From contig DFBJ01000013.1 of the NCBI GenBank assembly GCA_002366565.1, positions 803,099 through 867,098 on the forward strand: a DNA stretch of 64,000 nucleotides, read 5' to 3'. Below the pieces are notes generated by a model. The model saw only the letters and a program-made list of their open reading frames with translations, did no database searches and was not told the DNA's origin. Source of the stretch: Bacteriovoracaceae bacterium UBA3083. GTDB lineage: Bacteria > Bdellovibrionota > Bacteriovoracia > Bacteriovoracales > Bacteriovoracaceae. The translations under genes and the position numbers were made by a program. Shown in pieces: positions 33,480 through 41,685 of this stretch; position 1 is the first letter of the stretch; each line of letters opens with the position of its first letter.

Positions 33480-34697
33480 ATGTCTTATAAAATTAATACT
33501 AAAAACGAATTTGAAAAATTTGTTTCAGAACACTGGAATGAATTAAATGAATACTTTGATTCAAAGTTTGAAAAGCAATCAACTCCAATTTATTCAAGTG
33601 TAGATATTAGAGAGAGTAAAGATAAGATTGCTCCTGTAGATCACAATATGTATCCCGCAGGATTCAATAACCTTTGTACTCTAGACCTTGGTTATGCGAC
33701 AGAAGTCTTTGCACAAACTATTTCATCTATTGATAAAGATATTAAAACTGTTGGAGTTATAGCTGAATCTCATACTAAGAATTTATTCTACTTAGACCAC
33801 TTAGCAATGCTTGGTAAGGCCATTAGAGATGCTGGTTATGAAGTCACTTTCTTAAGTTTTGATAATAACTTATTTGCAGAAGCAAGTGAGCTAAACTTAA
33901 TTTCACATTCTCAATTTGATTTACAAATTCTTAAAGCAGAAATCAAAGATGGTAAAATCTTTGCTTCTAACTCAGAACAAGATTTTGTAATTTTAAATAA
34001 CGATCAATCAGATCCTATTGATATTGATTGGAAGTCTATTGAGACTCCAATCAACCCGACTCCATTAATTGGATGGTTTGCAAGACAAAAGAATAAGCAT
34101 TTTTCTTATTATAATAAAACTGTTGAAAACTTTGCGAATCAATTTGATATTAACCCAGATATTCTTCAGGCCAAGTTTAGAACTGTTGAGAACGTTGACT
34201 TCTCATCAAAAGAAGGACTTGAGCAATTAGGAAAAGCTGTTGATGATCTAAAAACAGAACTTCCAGAAGATAAGAAAATTTTTGTAAAGGCCTCACAGGG
34301 AACTTACGGAATGGGAATCTCAGTTGTTTCTAGTGGAGAAGAAATTATCTCTATGAACAGAAAAGCTAGAAATAAAATGGACATAGGAAAAAATAAAATT
34401 AAATTCACTTCCCTATTAGTTCAAGAGGGTGTCGACACAATTCTACAATACGACGAGATGCCTGCCGAAGTAGCGATCTACCTTGTTGCAGGAAAAAGTG
34501 TTGGTGGATTCATGAGAGTAAATAGTGAAAAGAAAGCAGACGGAAACTTAAATAGTAGAGGAATGGTTTTTAGAAAATTTTGTATTAGTGAAATTAGACA
34601 GAACCAAGATCACAAGGCGAAAGAAGCTGTTTATACAGTCGTAGCAAGATTAGCGACTCTAGCAAGCACCGAAGAAATTAAAGAAGTATTAAATTAA
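33480..34697 (+). CDS. gshA: Glutamate-cysteine ligase (Acidithiobacillus-type GshA)
   Basis: 405 aa matching the compact GshA family first known from Acidithiobacillus, distinct from the E. coli and plant types. Conserved blocks are DHNMYPAGFNNLCTLD (about 54-69), the FVKASQGTYGMGI ATP-binding loop and GGFMRVN in the C-terminal half, an ATP-grasp-like fold. It joins glutamate and cysteine to gamma-glutamylcysteine in the cytosol. The gene lies nine bases after the ATPase pair and ten before cystathionine beta-synthase, which makes its cysteine substrate. No glutathione synthetase (gshB) is in the window. Confidence 0.85.
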   Translation: MSYKINTKNEFEKFVSEHWNELNEYFDSKFEKQSTPIYSSVDIRESKDKIAPVDHNMYPAGFNNLCTLDLGYATEVFAQTISSIDKDIKTVGVIAESHTKNLFYLDHLAMLGKAIRDAGYEVTFLSFDNNLFAEASELNLISHSQFDLQILKAEIKDGKIFASNSEQDFVILNNDQSDPIDIDWKSIETPINPTPLIGWFARQKNKHFSYYNKTVENFANQFDINPDILQAKFRTVENVDFSSKEGLEQLGKAVDDLKTELPEDKKIFVKASQGTYGMGISVVSSGEEIISMNRKARNKMDIGKNKIKFTSLLVQEGVDTILQYDEMPAEVAIYLVAGKSVGGFMRVNSEKKADGNLNSRGMVFRKFCISEIRQNQDHKAKEAVYTVVARLATLASTEEIKEVLN

Positions 34698-34707
34698 GGA
34701 GAGAGAT

Positions 34708-36090
34708 ATGATGAAAGGATCAAAGGCCAACGTTGTTGAGGCCATAGGAAATACACCAATTGTAAAACTTAATAGTCTTGCAAAAGATAGCAACTGTGAA
34801 ATCTATGTGAAGCTTGAGTTTATGAACCCAGGGGGATCAACTAAAGATAGAATTGGTGCTTACATGTTAGATCAAGCCGTCATTGATGGAGACCTTAAGC
34901 CTGGTGGAACAATTATTGAAGGAACTTCAGGTAATACTGGTGTTGGACTTGCAATGTGGGCAGCAGTTCACAAGTACAAATGTATTTTTGTTTTAGCAGA
35001 TAAGCAGTCTCAAGAAAAAATTGATAACCTAAGAGCCTTTGGAGCAAAGGTTGTAGTTTGTCCTACAAATGTTGAACCTGAAGACCCTAGGTCATACTAT
35101 AGCGTATCTAAAAGACTTGCTCAGACAATACCAAACTCTTTCTACGTAAACCAATATGATAACCCTCACAATAGAAACACTCACTATACTTGGACAGCTC
35201 CTGAAATGTACGAGCAAACTCAAGGTGACTTTGATGTCTTTATGGCCGGAGTTGGAACAGGTGGAACAATCACAGGTTGTGGAACTTACTTCAAAGAAAA
35301 GATGCCAAATGTTGAAATCGTTGGAATCGACTGTGAAGGTTCTATTATTGCTCACTACAAGAAAACAGGTGAAATATGTGAAGCTAAATCATATGTTCTT
35401 GAAGGTGTTGGAGAAGACTTTATTCCAGAGAACTATAACTTTGACGTAATTGATGATTTTGAAGTTGTTGGTGATAAAGAAAGTTTCCTAATGACACGTA
35501 GACTTCTTAAAGAAGAAGGTATCTACGCTGGTGGTTCTGCAGGAGCAGCAATTTGTGGTGCACTTAAGTATGCTGCAAAACAAACAAAGAAAAAGAAAAT
35601 CCTTATCCTTCTTCACGACTCAGGAAATAGATACGCTTCAAAAATCTACAATGACGATTGGATGAGTGACAATGGATACTTAGACTCTTCATTTAATGTT
35701 CAAATTAAAGATGTAATGAATGATATTGGAAAGAAATCTGAACTTCATACTATCAGAGACAGTGCAACGATTGGTGAAGCAATTAATATCATGGATACAA
35801 AAGGAATTTCTCAACTTCCAGTACTAAATGCAAAAGAAGAAATTGTAGGACTAGTAACAGAGAAAAATCTTGTTAAGCCAGTATTAATGGGTGAATTCCA
35901 AAGAGATGATAATATTTCTCTAGCATTCTCTAACAGATATAGAATTGTTGATAAGAACTTACTTCTAGAATCAGTTGGTGAAGCACTTCTTCAAAAAGAA
36001 GTTGCCCTCATTACTGACAATGGAAAGCTAGTTGATATTCTTACAGAGATAGACGTTCTTCAATACTTTTCAAAGAAAGGTAACGTTTAA
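34708..36090 (+). CDS. Cystathionine beta-synthase with CBS-domain pair
   Basis: 460 aa. The PLP fold-II domain (about 5-325) has the Lys-containing GGSTKDRIGAYML and the phosphate loop EGTSGNTGVGLA. The C-terminus (about 335-455) holds two CBS motifs (LHTIRDSATIGEAINIMDTKG and a second repeat), probably binding SAM or nucleotides as a sensor. There is no N-terminal haem domain. It condenses homocysteine with serine (or O-acetylserine) to cystathionine. Its stop overlaps the next start by one base, so the two transsulfuration steps are coupled. Confidence 0.92.
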   Translation: MMKGSKANVVEAIGNTPIVKLNSLAKDSNCEIYVKLEFMNPGGSTKDRIGAYMLDQAVIDGDLKPGGTIIEGTSGNTGVGLAMWAAVHKYKCIFVLADKQSQEKIDNLRAFGAKVVVCPTNVEPEDPRSYYSVSKRLAQTIPNSFYVNQYDNPHNRNTHYTWTAPEMYEQTQGDFDVFMAGVGTGGTITGCGTYFKEKMPNVEIVGIDCEGSIIAHYKKTGEICEAKSYVLEGVGEDFIPENYNFDVIDDFEVVGDKESFLMTRRLLKEEGIYAGGSAGAAICGALKYAAKQTKKKKILILLHDSGNRYASKIYNDDWMSDNGYLDSSFNVQIKDVMNDIGKKSELHTIRDSATIGEAINIMDTKGISQLPVLNAKEEIVGLVTEKNLVKPVLMGEFQRDDNISLAFSNRYRIVDKNLLLESVGEALLQKEVALITDNGKLVDILTEIDVLQYFSKKGNV

Positions 36091-37259
36091 TGAACAAGTC
36101 TCAGATAAAAGGACTAAAGAAGGCCTCTCGCGTAATTCATGCTGGAGGTCATCCCGACTCTGAGACAGGTGCAATTATTCCCCCGATTTATCAAACTACG
36201 ACTTATGTTCAGTCTAGTCCAGGGGTTCATAAAGGCTACGAGTACACTCGATCGCACAACCCAACAAGAACAAGACTAGAAGAATGCTTAGCCTCATTAG
36301 AAGAGGCCAAGCATGCTGTAGTTACAGCAAGCGGAATATCTGCGGCCATGCTAGTTATGCACGCAATACCAGCAGGTTCAACTGTACTCTTAAGTGACGA
36401 TGTCTATGGTGGAACCTACAGACTTTTTACGACTGTATTTCAAGACATTCATAATTTTGTTTTCATAAATACGACTGACATAAAAGAGGTTGAAAAAAAG
36501 ATAAAGGAACATAAGCCTCATCTTCTATGGATTGAAACTCCAACCAACCCACTTCTAAAAATAACAGACGTAAAGAAAGTAACAACAATTTCTAAAAAAT
36601 ATAAAGTGAAGACTCTGGTAGATAATACTTTTATGAGTCCATACTTTCAAAATCCTCTTACACTTGGTGCTGACATTGTTCTTCATTCAATGACTAAATA
36701 TATTAATGGTCATAGTGATGTTGTTGGTGGTGCACTTATGCTCAATGATAAGAAGCTCTATGAAAAAATCTGGAAGCTACAAAACTCATTAGGACCAAGT
36801 CAATCACCTTTTGATTCTTGGTTAGTACTAAGAGGAATCAAAACCCTTGCAATAAGGATGGAAGCACATCAAAAGAATGCACTTCAAGTCGCAAAGTTTC
36901 TTGAGTCTCATCCGATGGTAGAGAAAGTTATTTATCCAGGACTGAAAAGTCACCCTCAATATAAAATTGCAAAATCACAGATGTCTGGCTTTGGAGGAAT
37001 GATGACTTTCTTCTTAAAAGGAGACATTAAAAAGTCTAAGAAATTTCTCTCTAAAATTAAATTATTTTCTCTAGCAGAAAGTCTGGGAGGAGTAGAAAGT
37101 TTAATTGAACACCCAGCAATCATGACTCATGCATCAATACCTAAAGAAACTCGAGAAGAGTTAGGTATTACGGATAACCTAATTAGATTATCCGTTGGAA
37201 TTGAAAATGTTGATGATTTAATAAATGATCTTGATACGACCCTAAAAGCTATTCGTTAA
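36090..37259 (+). CDS. Cystathionine gamma-lyase/gamma-synthase family enzyme
   Basis: 389 aa, Cys/Met-metabolism PLP family. The PLP lysine lies in HSMTKYINGHSDVVGG (about 204-219); the N-terminal region GAIIPPIYQTTTYVQ and the YSRSHNPTR-like YEYTRSHNPTR are present. The partner gene is cystathionine beta-synthase, so gamma-lyase (cystathionine to cysteine plus 2-oxobutyrate) is the likely direction. Gamma-synthase cannot be excluded. It ends the thiol cluster, with four bases overlapping the convergent gene. Confidence 0.9.
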   Translation: MNKSQIKGLKKASRVIHAGGHPDSETGAIIPPIYQTTTYVQSSPGVHKGYEYTRSHNPTRTRLEECLASLEEAKHAVVTASGISAAMLVMHAIPAGSTVLLSDDVYGGTYRLFTTVFQDIHNFVFINTTDIKEVEKKIKEHKPHLLWIETPTNPLLKITDVKKVTTISKKYKVKTLVDNTFMSPYFQNPLTLGADIVLHSMTKYINGHSDVVGGALMLNDKKLYEKIWKLQNSLGPSQSPFDSWLVLRGIKTLAIRMEAHQKNALQVAKFLESHPMVEKVIYPGLKSHPQYKIAKSQMSGFGGMMTFFLKGDIKKSKKFLSKIKLFSLAESLGGVESLIEHPAIMTHASIPKETREELGITDNLIRLSVGIENVDDLINDLDTTLKAIR

Positions 37260-37879
37260 AAGTCTGCAGGCCCATCTTCAATTACTTGAGAAGGAACAGT
37301 ATTTTCGCTAGCGTTTTGCTCTTCATTTAAATTTTGAATCACTCTTGGAACTTGTGCCTTTATTTTATTAGGCGATAGAATCCCTGAATATTCTTTTCCT
37401 CTATTAAAGACAATACCTTCTCTTAAGTACTTCTTTGTTAATAGGTAAGAACAATAAACTTTTCCATGATCACTAGAAATATTCTCTTTTTCACCAGGAG
37501 CAAAAATTAATCCATCATCTTGAAGAATTTTTTCAATCTTTGCAACTTCCTTACAGTATATTGAAGATCCATTTTTACAGCTATCAACTCTCTTTAGGAC
37601 TTCAACTCCACCATCATCAATCTTTATATGAACTGGCTCTCTACACACATCAATAATCCAACTGCTCTTCATAAACTTAAGTTTAGAATGACTTATAGAA
37701 ATAGAACAATCGCTCTTAGAGATAGCAAGGATATTTTTAGAGAGACCAAATGGTGCTGCTTTATGTTCAACTACAGCGTCATAGCTTCCCTGTATACAAT
37801 CCATATCTGAAAACATATCCATAGAATATACATTAGATATTAAAAGAACTAAAATAATACTAGATTTGAATAATTGCAT
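37256..37879 (-). CDS. Hypothetical secreted protein
   Basis: 207 aa with an N-terminal signal peptide (LFKSSIILVLLISNVYS). The mature domain has six or seven Cys (CIQGSY, CSISI, CREPV, CKNGSSIYC, YCSYLL), likely disulfide-bonded in the periplasm or outside. The C-terminal 45 residues are polar and low in complexity. The family is not recognised. Its start lies within the end of the upstream gene (about 20 bases of overlap), so it is co-transcribed with the pseudophosphatase. Confidence 0.6.
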   Translation of the reverse strand: MQLFKSSIILVLLISNVYSMDMFSDMDCIQGSYDAVVEHKAAPFGLSKNILAISKSDCSISISHSKLKFMKSSWIIDVCREPVHIKIDDGGVEVLKRVDSCKNGSSIYCKEVAKIEKILQDDGLIFAPGEKENISSDHGKVYCSYLLTKKYLREGIVFNRGKEYSGILSPNKIKAQVPRVIQNLNEEQNASENTVPSQVIEDGPADF

Positions 37880-38960
37880 TTTTACTTACCTCAAAAACGA
37901 TCATTGTTGCATCATGGGTAAAAAACATCCCAGTCTTTTCTTTCTTTAGAGTATAGAAGACTTCATCTAATAATTCACGTCTAGATTTATTAACATTGTT
38001 AATTGCTATGTTTTTAACAATTTCTCTGCCAGGAGGATTATCAAGTAATCCACTTGAGAGAATCATTAACTTCTCACCTCTTTCAATCGAAAATTCATTC
38101 TCTTCAATACTCTTAGAATTAAGGATAAGCTCTGAATTACCTGACTTCCAAACTCTTCCTTTCATCTTCTTTAAATCCATACGAATAAAGAGAACATCTA
38201 ACTTTCTTTTTTCTTCCTTAACCTTTGAATTTTCAATCTCAATATTAAGGCCTTTTATAAAGTCATTAATTTTATTATCACCAAAGGCACTACTTCCTCT
38301 TAAATCATCAAATTGCTTCATGATAATACTTGAAACAAGATAAGATCTAGACCTCGCTAAAAGTAAGAGAACTTCATTATCAGTAGTTATAACATCAAAG
38401 AATTCCCCACCCGAGCTCTCACCTGCTCCAAATTTACTTGCTGCAGTTAAACCTTTAAAACTCTCTTCCCTGATTGGAACGAGCTTCTCATGAATTTCTT
38501 TTACACGTTGTAGCTCATTTATAGCCGCGGCCATAATTTTTTCTATACTTTGCCCTACTTCATTTAGGTCATCACTGTCTATACTCTCAACCTGAGGATT
38601 AATTAATAGATTGAACCATGGTCTTTGTAAGTAACTAGGGTCATCAGTATTGATAACTCCCTTTATAAAGCGATCTATATTACATAGCTCTTCCATATTT
38701 TTATTTCTTAAACAGTTAGCATTTCCAACAAGAACAACATTTCCATTAATTTGCATTTTATGTTCTGAATAGAAATCATTGAACGCTTCCCAGTCAGCAA
38801 TTGATAGCAGTAGTACCGCATGGTCATCTTTTAATAAGTTCTCAAAGACTTTTGACTGATCAAAATTAAAAGTTATGACCTCACATAGATATTGAGTTTC
38901 TAAGTCCTGAAAGACGGTTTTCAGCTCTGATTCTTTGGACAAGACTACTATTTTCTTCAT
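37860..38960 (-). CDS. SpoIIE/RsbU-like pseudophosphatase with N-terminal receiver-like domain
   Basis: 366 aa. Residues 1-110 resemble a response-regulator fold (KKIVVLSKESELKTVFQD) without the phosphoacceptor Asp pattern. Residues 145-365 resemble a PP2C/SpoIIE domain: the helix INELQRVKEIHEKLVP, then GLTAASKFGAGESSGGEFFDV. The metal site GGDFYD is GGEFFD (Glu186) and the following DVSGHG is LARSRSY, so metal binding and catalysis are probably lost. It may be an anti-sigma-pathway or signalling decoy. It is divergent to the HD-GYP gene. Confidence 0.6.
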   Translation of the reverse strand: MKKIVVLSKESELKTVFQDLETQYLCEVITFNFDQSKVFENLLKDDHAVLLLSIADWEAFNDFYSEHKMQINGNVVLVGNANCLRNKNMEELCNIDRFIKGVINTDDPSYLQRPWFNLLINPQVESIDSDDLNEVGQSIEKIMAAAINELQRVKEIHEKLVPIREESFKGLTAASKFGAGESSGGEFFDVITTDNEVLLLLARSRSYLVSSIIMKQFDDLRGSSAFGDNKINDFIKGLNIEIENSKVKEEKRKLDVLFIRMDLKKMKGRVWKSGNSELILNSKSIEENEFSIERGEKLMILSSGLLDNPPGREIVKNIAINNVNKSRRELLDEVFYTLKKEKTGMFFTHDATMIVFEVSKNAIIQI

Positions 38961-39221
38961 ATTTCTTCGCTCGTTAATTTTCTCTGTTTATATCCCTAAT
39001 AGACTAACAAAAAACAATAATTCAGAGTAGTTAGGGCAAATATCTCTGCCGTTTCATCCGTTTATATGACTTCATTTTTTGGCATTTTCAAAAGACGACC
39101 AACATTCATAACCTACCGATAATACAAAAGAAAAAGTAATTTCTAAAGATTTTCAGCCAAAATAACGATAAATGCTGTGCACGCTACTACAATAAGTTAA
39201 TAGCTAAGCATTGGGCTAATT
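38961..39221. other. Divergent intergenic region of the two signalling genes
   Basis: The 261 bases between the pseudophosphatase and HD-GYP genes carry no open gene. A sigma28-like site lies at 39144-39171. A second CCGATAA at 39117 has no matching upstream element. The region is AT-rich, with an imperfect CTAAT/ATTAG-type symmetry that I do not consider significant. Confidence 0.4.
39144..39171 (+). promoter_or_regulatory. Possible sigma28 (FliA)-like promoter of the HD-GYP gene
   Basis: TAAA and AACGATAA are separated by 16 bases, close to the FliA consensus TAAA-N15-GCCGATAA. It lies about 50 bases before the HD-GYP start codon. Motility-linked expression of a cyclic di-GMP phosphodiesterase would make sense, but the -10 has two mismatches and the spacing is one base long. 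Confidence 0.3.
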
Positions 39222-39950
39222 ATGGAAAAGAAAAAAGATAATGTTATTTCACTTCAATCAGTCGTTGCAAATGTAGCAATGCTTGACCTTGTAAAACAAG
39301 TTCGAGAGCTACGTGAACAACAGCAAGAAATGTGTGAAATGGCCGTAAAGAGTATGTTAAGAGCACTAGATGCCAAAGATCACTATACTTACGGGCACAG
39401 TACTCGTGTTGCCTATTATTGTGTGACTCTTGGAAAAGAGCTAGGTCTTGATGAAAAAGAAATGTATGAGTTAGAAATGTCAGCTCTCTTTCATGATATT
39501 GGAAAGATTGGTGTTCCGGACGCTGTACTTTTAAAACCTGCTCGATTAACTGAAGATGAATTCTTAAAGATGAAAGCGCATCCAAGTATAACAGCAGAAA
39601 TTCTACAAGACTTTGACTGTTTCACTGATATTGCAACATACGCAAAACATCACCATGAAAGATATGATGGACGTGGTTATCCAGATGGACTCAAAGGTGA
39701 AGATATACCACTCTTTTCAAGAATCATTCTGATTGCAGATACATTTGATGCTATGACATCAACAAGACCATACAGAAAAGGTCTACCTTACGAAGTTGCA
39801 TTTAGTGAATTAGAAGAGTTTTCAGGATCTCAATTTGATGCTGAACTTGTAAAACACTTTATAAAGGCAATGACTAGAGAAGATTCAAAAGGAGAAGAAA
39901 CTTTTGAACTCACAATTATTGATGGAAACTTTGCTAAAGACGCTGCTTAA
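39222..39950 (+). CDS. HD-GYP domain cyclic di-GMP phosphodiesterase
   Basis: 242 aa. A short helical N-terminus (1-40) is followed by an HD-GYP domain with all key residues: H59 in GHSTR, the H91-D92 pair in FHDIGKIG, HHE (144-146) and DGRGYP (149-154), then IADTFDAMTSTRPYR. The domain hydrolyses cyclic di-GMP to GMP or pGpG. There is no receiver or membrane part, so control must come from a partner. The divergent pseudophosphatase is a candidate. A strong terminator follows. Confidence 0.92.
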   Translation: MEKKKDNVISLQSVVANVAMLDLVKQVRELREQQQEMCEMAVKSMLRALDAKDHYTYGHSTRVAYYCVTLGKELGLDEKEMYELEMSALFHDIGKIGVPDAVLLKPARLTEDEFLKMKAHPSITAEILQDFDCFTDIATYAKHHHERYDGRGYPDGLKGEDIPLFSRIILIADTFDAMTSTRPYRKGLPYEVAFSELEEFSGSQFDAELVKHFIKAMTREDSKGEETFELTIIDGNFAKDAA

Positions 39951-39975
39951 AATAAATAACGATTAAATTTAAATA

Positions 39976-40008
39976 TAAAAAAAGAGAAGCTAAGCTTCTC
40001 TTTTTTTG
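39976..40008. terminator. Bidirectional terminator between HD-GYP and acidic-protein genes
   Basis: AGAGAAG and CTTCTCT form a 7-bp stem, flanked by A- and T-runs on both sides, between convergent genes. It serves the HD-GYP gene on the plus strand and the acidic protein gene on the minus strand. Confidence 0.88.
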
Positions 40009-40028
40009 TGCTATCGATAAAGAACTAG

Positions 40029-40988
40029 CTACTTTTTACAGAAGCTAGTCTCAAGATTTGTATTAATATTATAGAGTTGAATAGTTCTACAGTCTTTAAA
40101 TGATCCATAGACATTACTTGGATGACACTCAGGTTCTTTATTATTTTCAAGACTCCAATCACTATTCTTTTTACATTCAACAAAGCTTACTTGATCAACA
40201 CATGCCCAATGCTTCCCTGTACAGTTATAAACAAGTCCTCTTCCTGTCTCTAAGTAATTAGGAGGTTCTTGATACTCTAGTTTTTCTTTAACAACCTTTT
40301 CAATCATTTTAGATGGTTCAGTTGTCGTCAGATTGCTAATAGCTTCAGACATTTCGTTACCTTCAGAACTTTCTTGATTGTTTTCAGAGACACTGCCCTC
40401 TCCAAGAGATGAAGGTTGCTCATCACTACTTTCACTCATGGTATCCTCAGTATTATCTACTAAATCAAGTTGATTTGGCACAACCTGAGTTGTTTCAGTT
40501 GGAGTCTCTACTTTATCTTCAACAACTATGTCCTTAGGTTGCTCTTCAACAGGAGGTGGCTCAACTTTAACTTTCTCTTCTGTTACTTCTTGTTTTACTT
40601 CTTTTTTAACTACTTTCTTTTTTCTCTTTGGACGATTCTTTCTAGCAATAGGCTTCACATCTGGAACTGTAGTATCGTCTTCACCTGGCTCTAATAAAAT
40701 ACTTGCTCCTAAAATAAGAACAAGACCCACCAGTCCAAGTCGCATAATTTTTTGCTTCTTTTCCTTGGCTTCATCCTCGTCCTCATCTTCATCATCTTCA
40801 TACTCTTCATCGTCGTCATATTCTTCAGACTCAGCGACCTTTTGAGCGACATCTATCTCTTCTGTTTTCTCATCAAACTCTCCTTCCTCGTCTTCGTATT
40901 CCTCATCATCATCTGAATCAGATCCGGGAAGTTTTGATTTAATAGAACTCACTAAATCTTCAATTTTCTCTTTCAGGTCGTCGAACAT
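40029..40988 (-). CDS. Acidic single-pass membrane protein with Cys-rich C-terminus
   Basis: 319 aa from the ATG with AAAGGAAA upstream; an in-frame ATG eight codons earlier lacks a ribosome site. Residues 25-80 are a highly acidic Asp/Glu tract, presumably cytoplasmic. A hydrophobic segment (about 83-100, IMRLGLVGLVLILGASILL) is a membrane anchor. Residues 110-240 are a Lys/Pro/Glu/Val linker. The C-terminal 75 residues have six Cys (YNCTGKHWACV, VECKK, ECHPS, DCRTI, SFCKK) and probably form a disulfide-stabilised extracytoplasmic domain. The architecture recalls TonB- or RodZ-like anchors, but no family is recognised. Confidence 0.65.
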   Translation of the reverse strand: MFDDLKEKIEDLVSSIKSKLPGSDSDDDEEYEDEEGEFDEKTEEIDVAQKVAESEEYDDDEEYEDDEDEDEDEAKEKKQKIMRLGLVGLVLILGASILLEPGEDDTTVPDVKPIARKNRPKRKKKVVKKEVKQEVTEEKVKVEPPPVEEQPKDIVVEDKVETPTETTQVVPNQLDLVDNTEDTMSESSDEQPSSLGEGSVSENNQESSEGNEMSEAISNLTTTEPSKMIEKVVKEKLEYQEPPNYLETGRGLVYNCTGKHWACVDQVSFVECKKNSDWSLENNKEPECHPSNVYGSFKDCRTIQLYNINTNLETSFCKK

Positions 40989-41073
40989 TCTTCTTTCCTT
41001 TGAAGGATTCAATAACTTATAATAGGTGTAATCTTATAACTTATCGAAAATTAACAAAAAAGGTTGAGCAAAA

Positions 41074-41685
41074 GTGATCGATGATGGTGTAATAAAATAT
41101 GATAGGTCAAACTTTACCCACTCAGGGCCTCTAAAAGAGGAACTTTGGAGTGAACTCGAGAATTGGCGAGTGAAACTTTTCAAGCTTAACCTTATTGGAG
41201 AATACCCGAAGGAAAAGGTAGGCTTTGGAAATCTGTCTAAACTACTCAATTGGGATAAGCAGGCCAACTTCATCATCACAGGAACGCAAACAGGAAAATA
41301 TCCCAACCTAACAGGAGAGCACTACACCCTTGTAGATGGATATGACCTAAAAGAAATGAAGCTAAGTCAGGTTGGTCCCCTAGAGGCTTCCAGTGAAGCA
41401 CTCACTCATGCCGCAGTCTATGAATCTAATAAAGAGATTACGACTGTCTTTCATATACACAATACTGCAATCTGGGAAAAAATGATTCAAGGTAATTACG
41501 ATGCAACTCCTAAAGAGGTGCCGTATGGGACTCAAGAAATGGCAAATTGTGTTGGAACGCTCATAAATGGTAGGTCTTCAGGTGTAATAGTAATGAAAGG
41601 TCATCAGGATGGAGTCATTGCTTACGCTAAAAGTCTCAATGAGTGTGGAAAGTTAATATTAGAACTTGCTGATAAATATCTCTAG
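41074..41685 (+). CDS. Class II aldolase/adducin-family protein
   Basis: 203 aa starting with GTG. The aldolase-II fold is shown by GFGNLS (about 50-55), GEHYTLV, ASSEALTHAAVY, the zinc-ligand pair HIHN (about 129-132), and a late GHQDGVIAYAKSLNEC in place of nHGvvvvG. The third zinc His may therefore be the one in KGHQDG. Relatives include L-fuculose-phosphate aldolase and methylthioribulose-phosphate dehydratase (MtnB). With AhcY and transsulfuration in the window a methionine-salvage role is possible but unproven. Its end overlaps the convergent ATP-grasp gene by 27 bases. Confidence 0.78.
   Translation: MIDDGVIKYDRSNFTHSGPLKEELWSELENWRVKLFKLNLIGEYPKEKVGFGNLSKLLNWDKQANFIITGTQTGKYPNLTGEHYTLVDGYDLKEMKLSQVGPLEASSEALTHAAVYESNKEITTVFHIHNTAIWEKMIQGNYDATPKEVPYGTQEMANCVGTLINGRSSGVIVMKGHQDGVIAYAKSLNECGKLILELADKYL

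Noticed and set aside
39108..39123. Second sigma28-like box (ACCGATAA) between the signalling genes
   Set aside because: No TAAA-type element lies at the right distance upstream.
40528..40845. Serine-rich plus-strand frame of 105 codons
   Set aside because: It is the antisense reading of the Asp/Glu-rich tract of the acidic membrane protein (GAA/GAT read as TTC/ATC and shifted to TCT/TCA). Low complexity explains its length.
41074..41685. Definite assignment of the aldolase-fold protein as MtnB
   Set aside because: The class II aldolase motifs are present, but the family-specific context is too weak and no other methionine-salvage gene is next to it.
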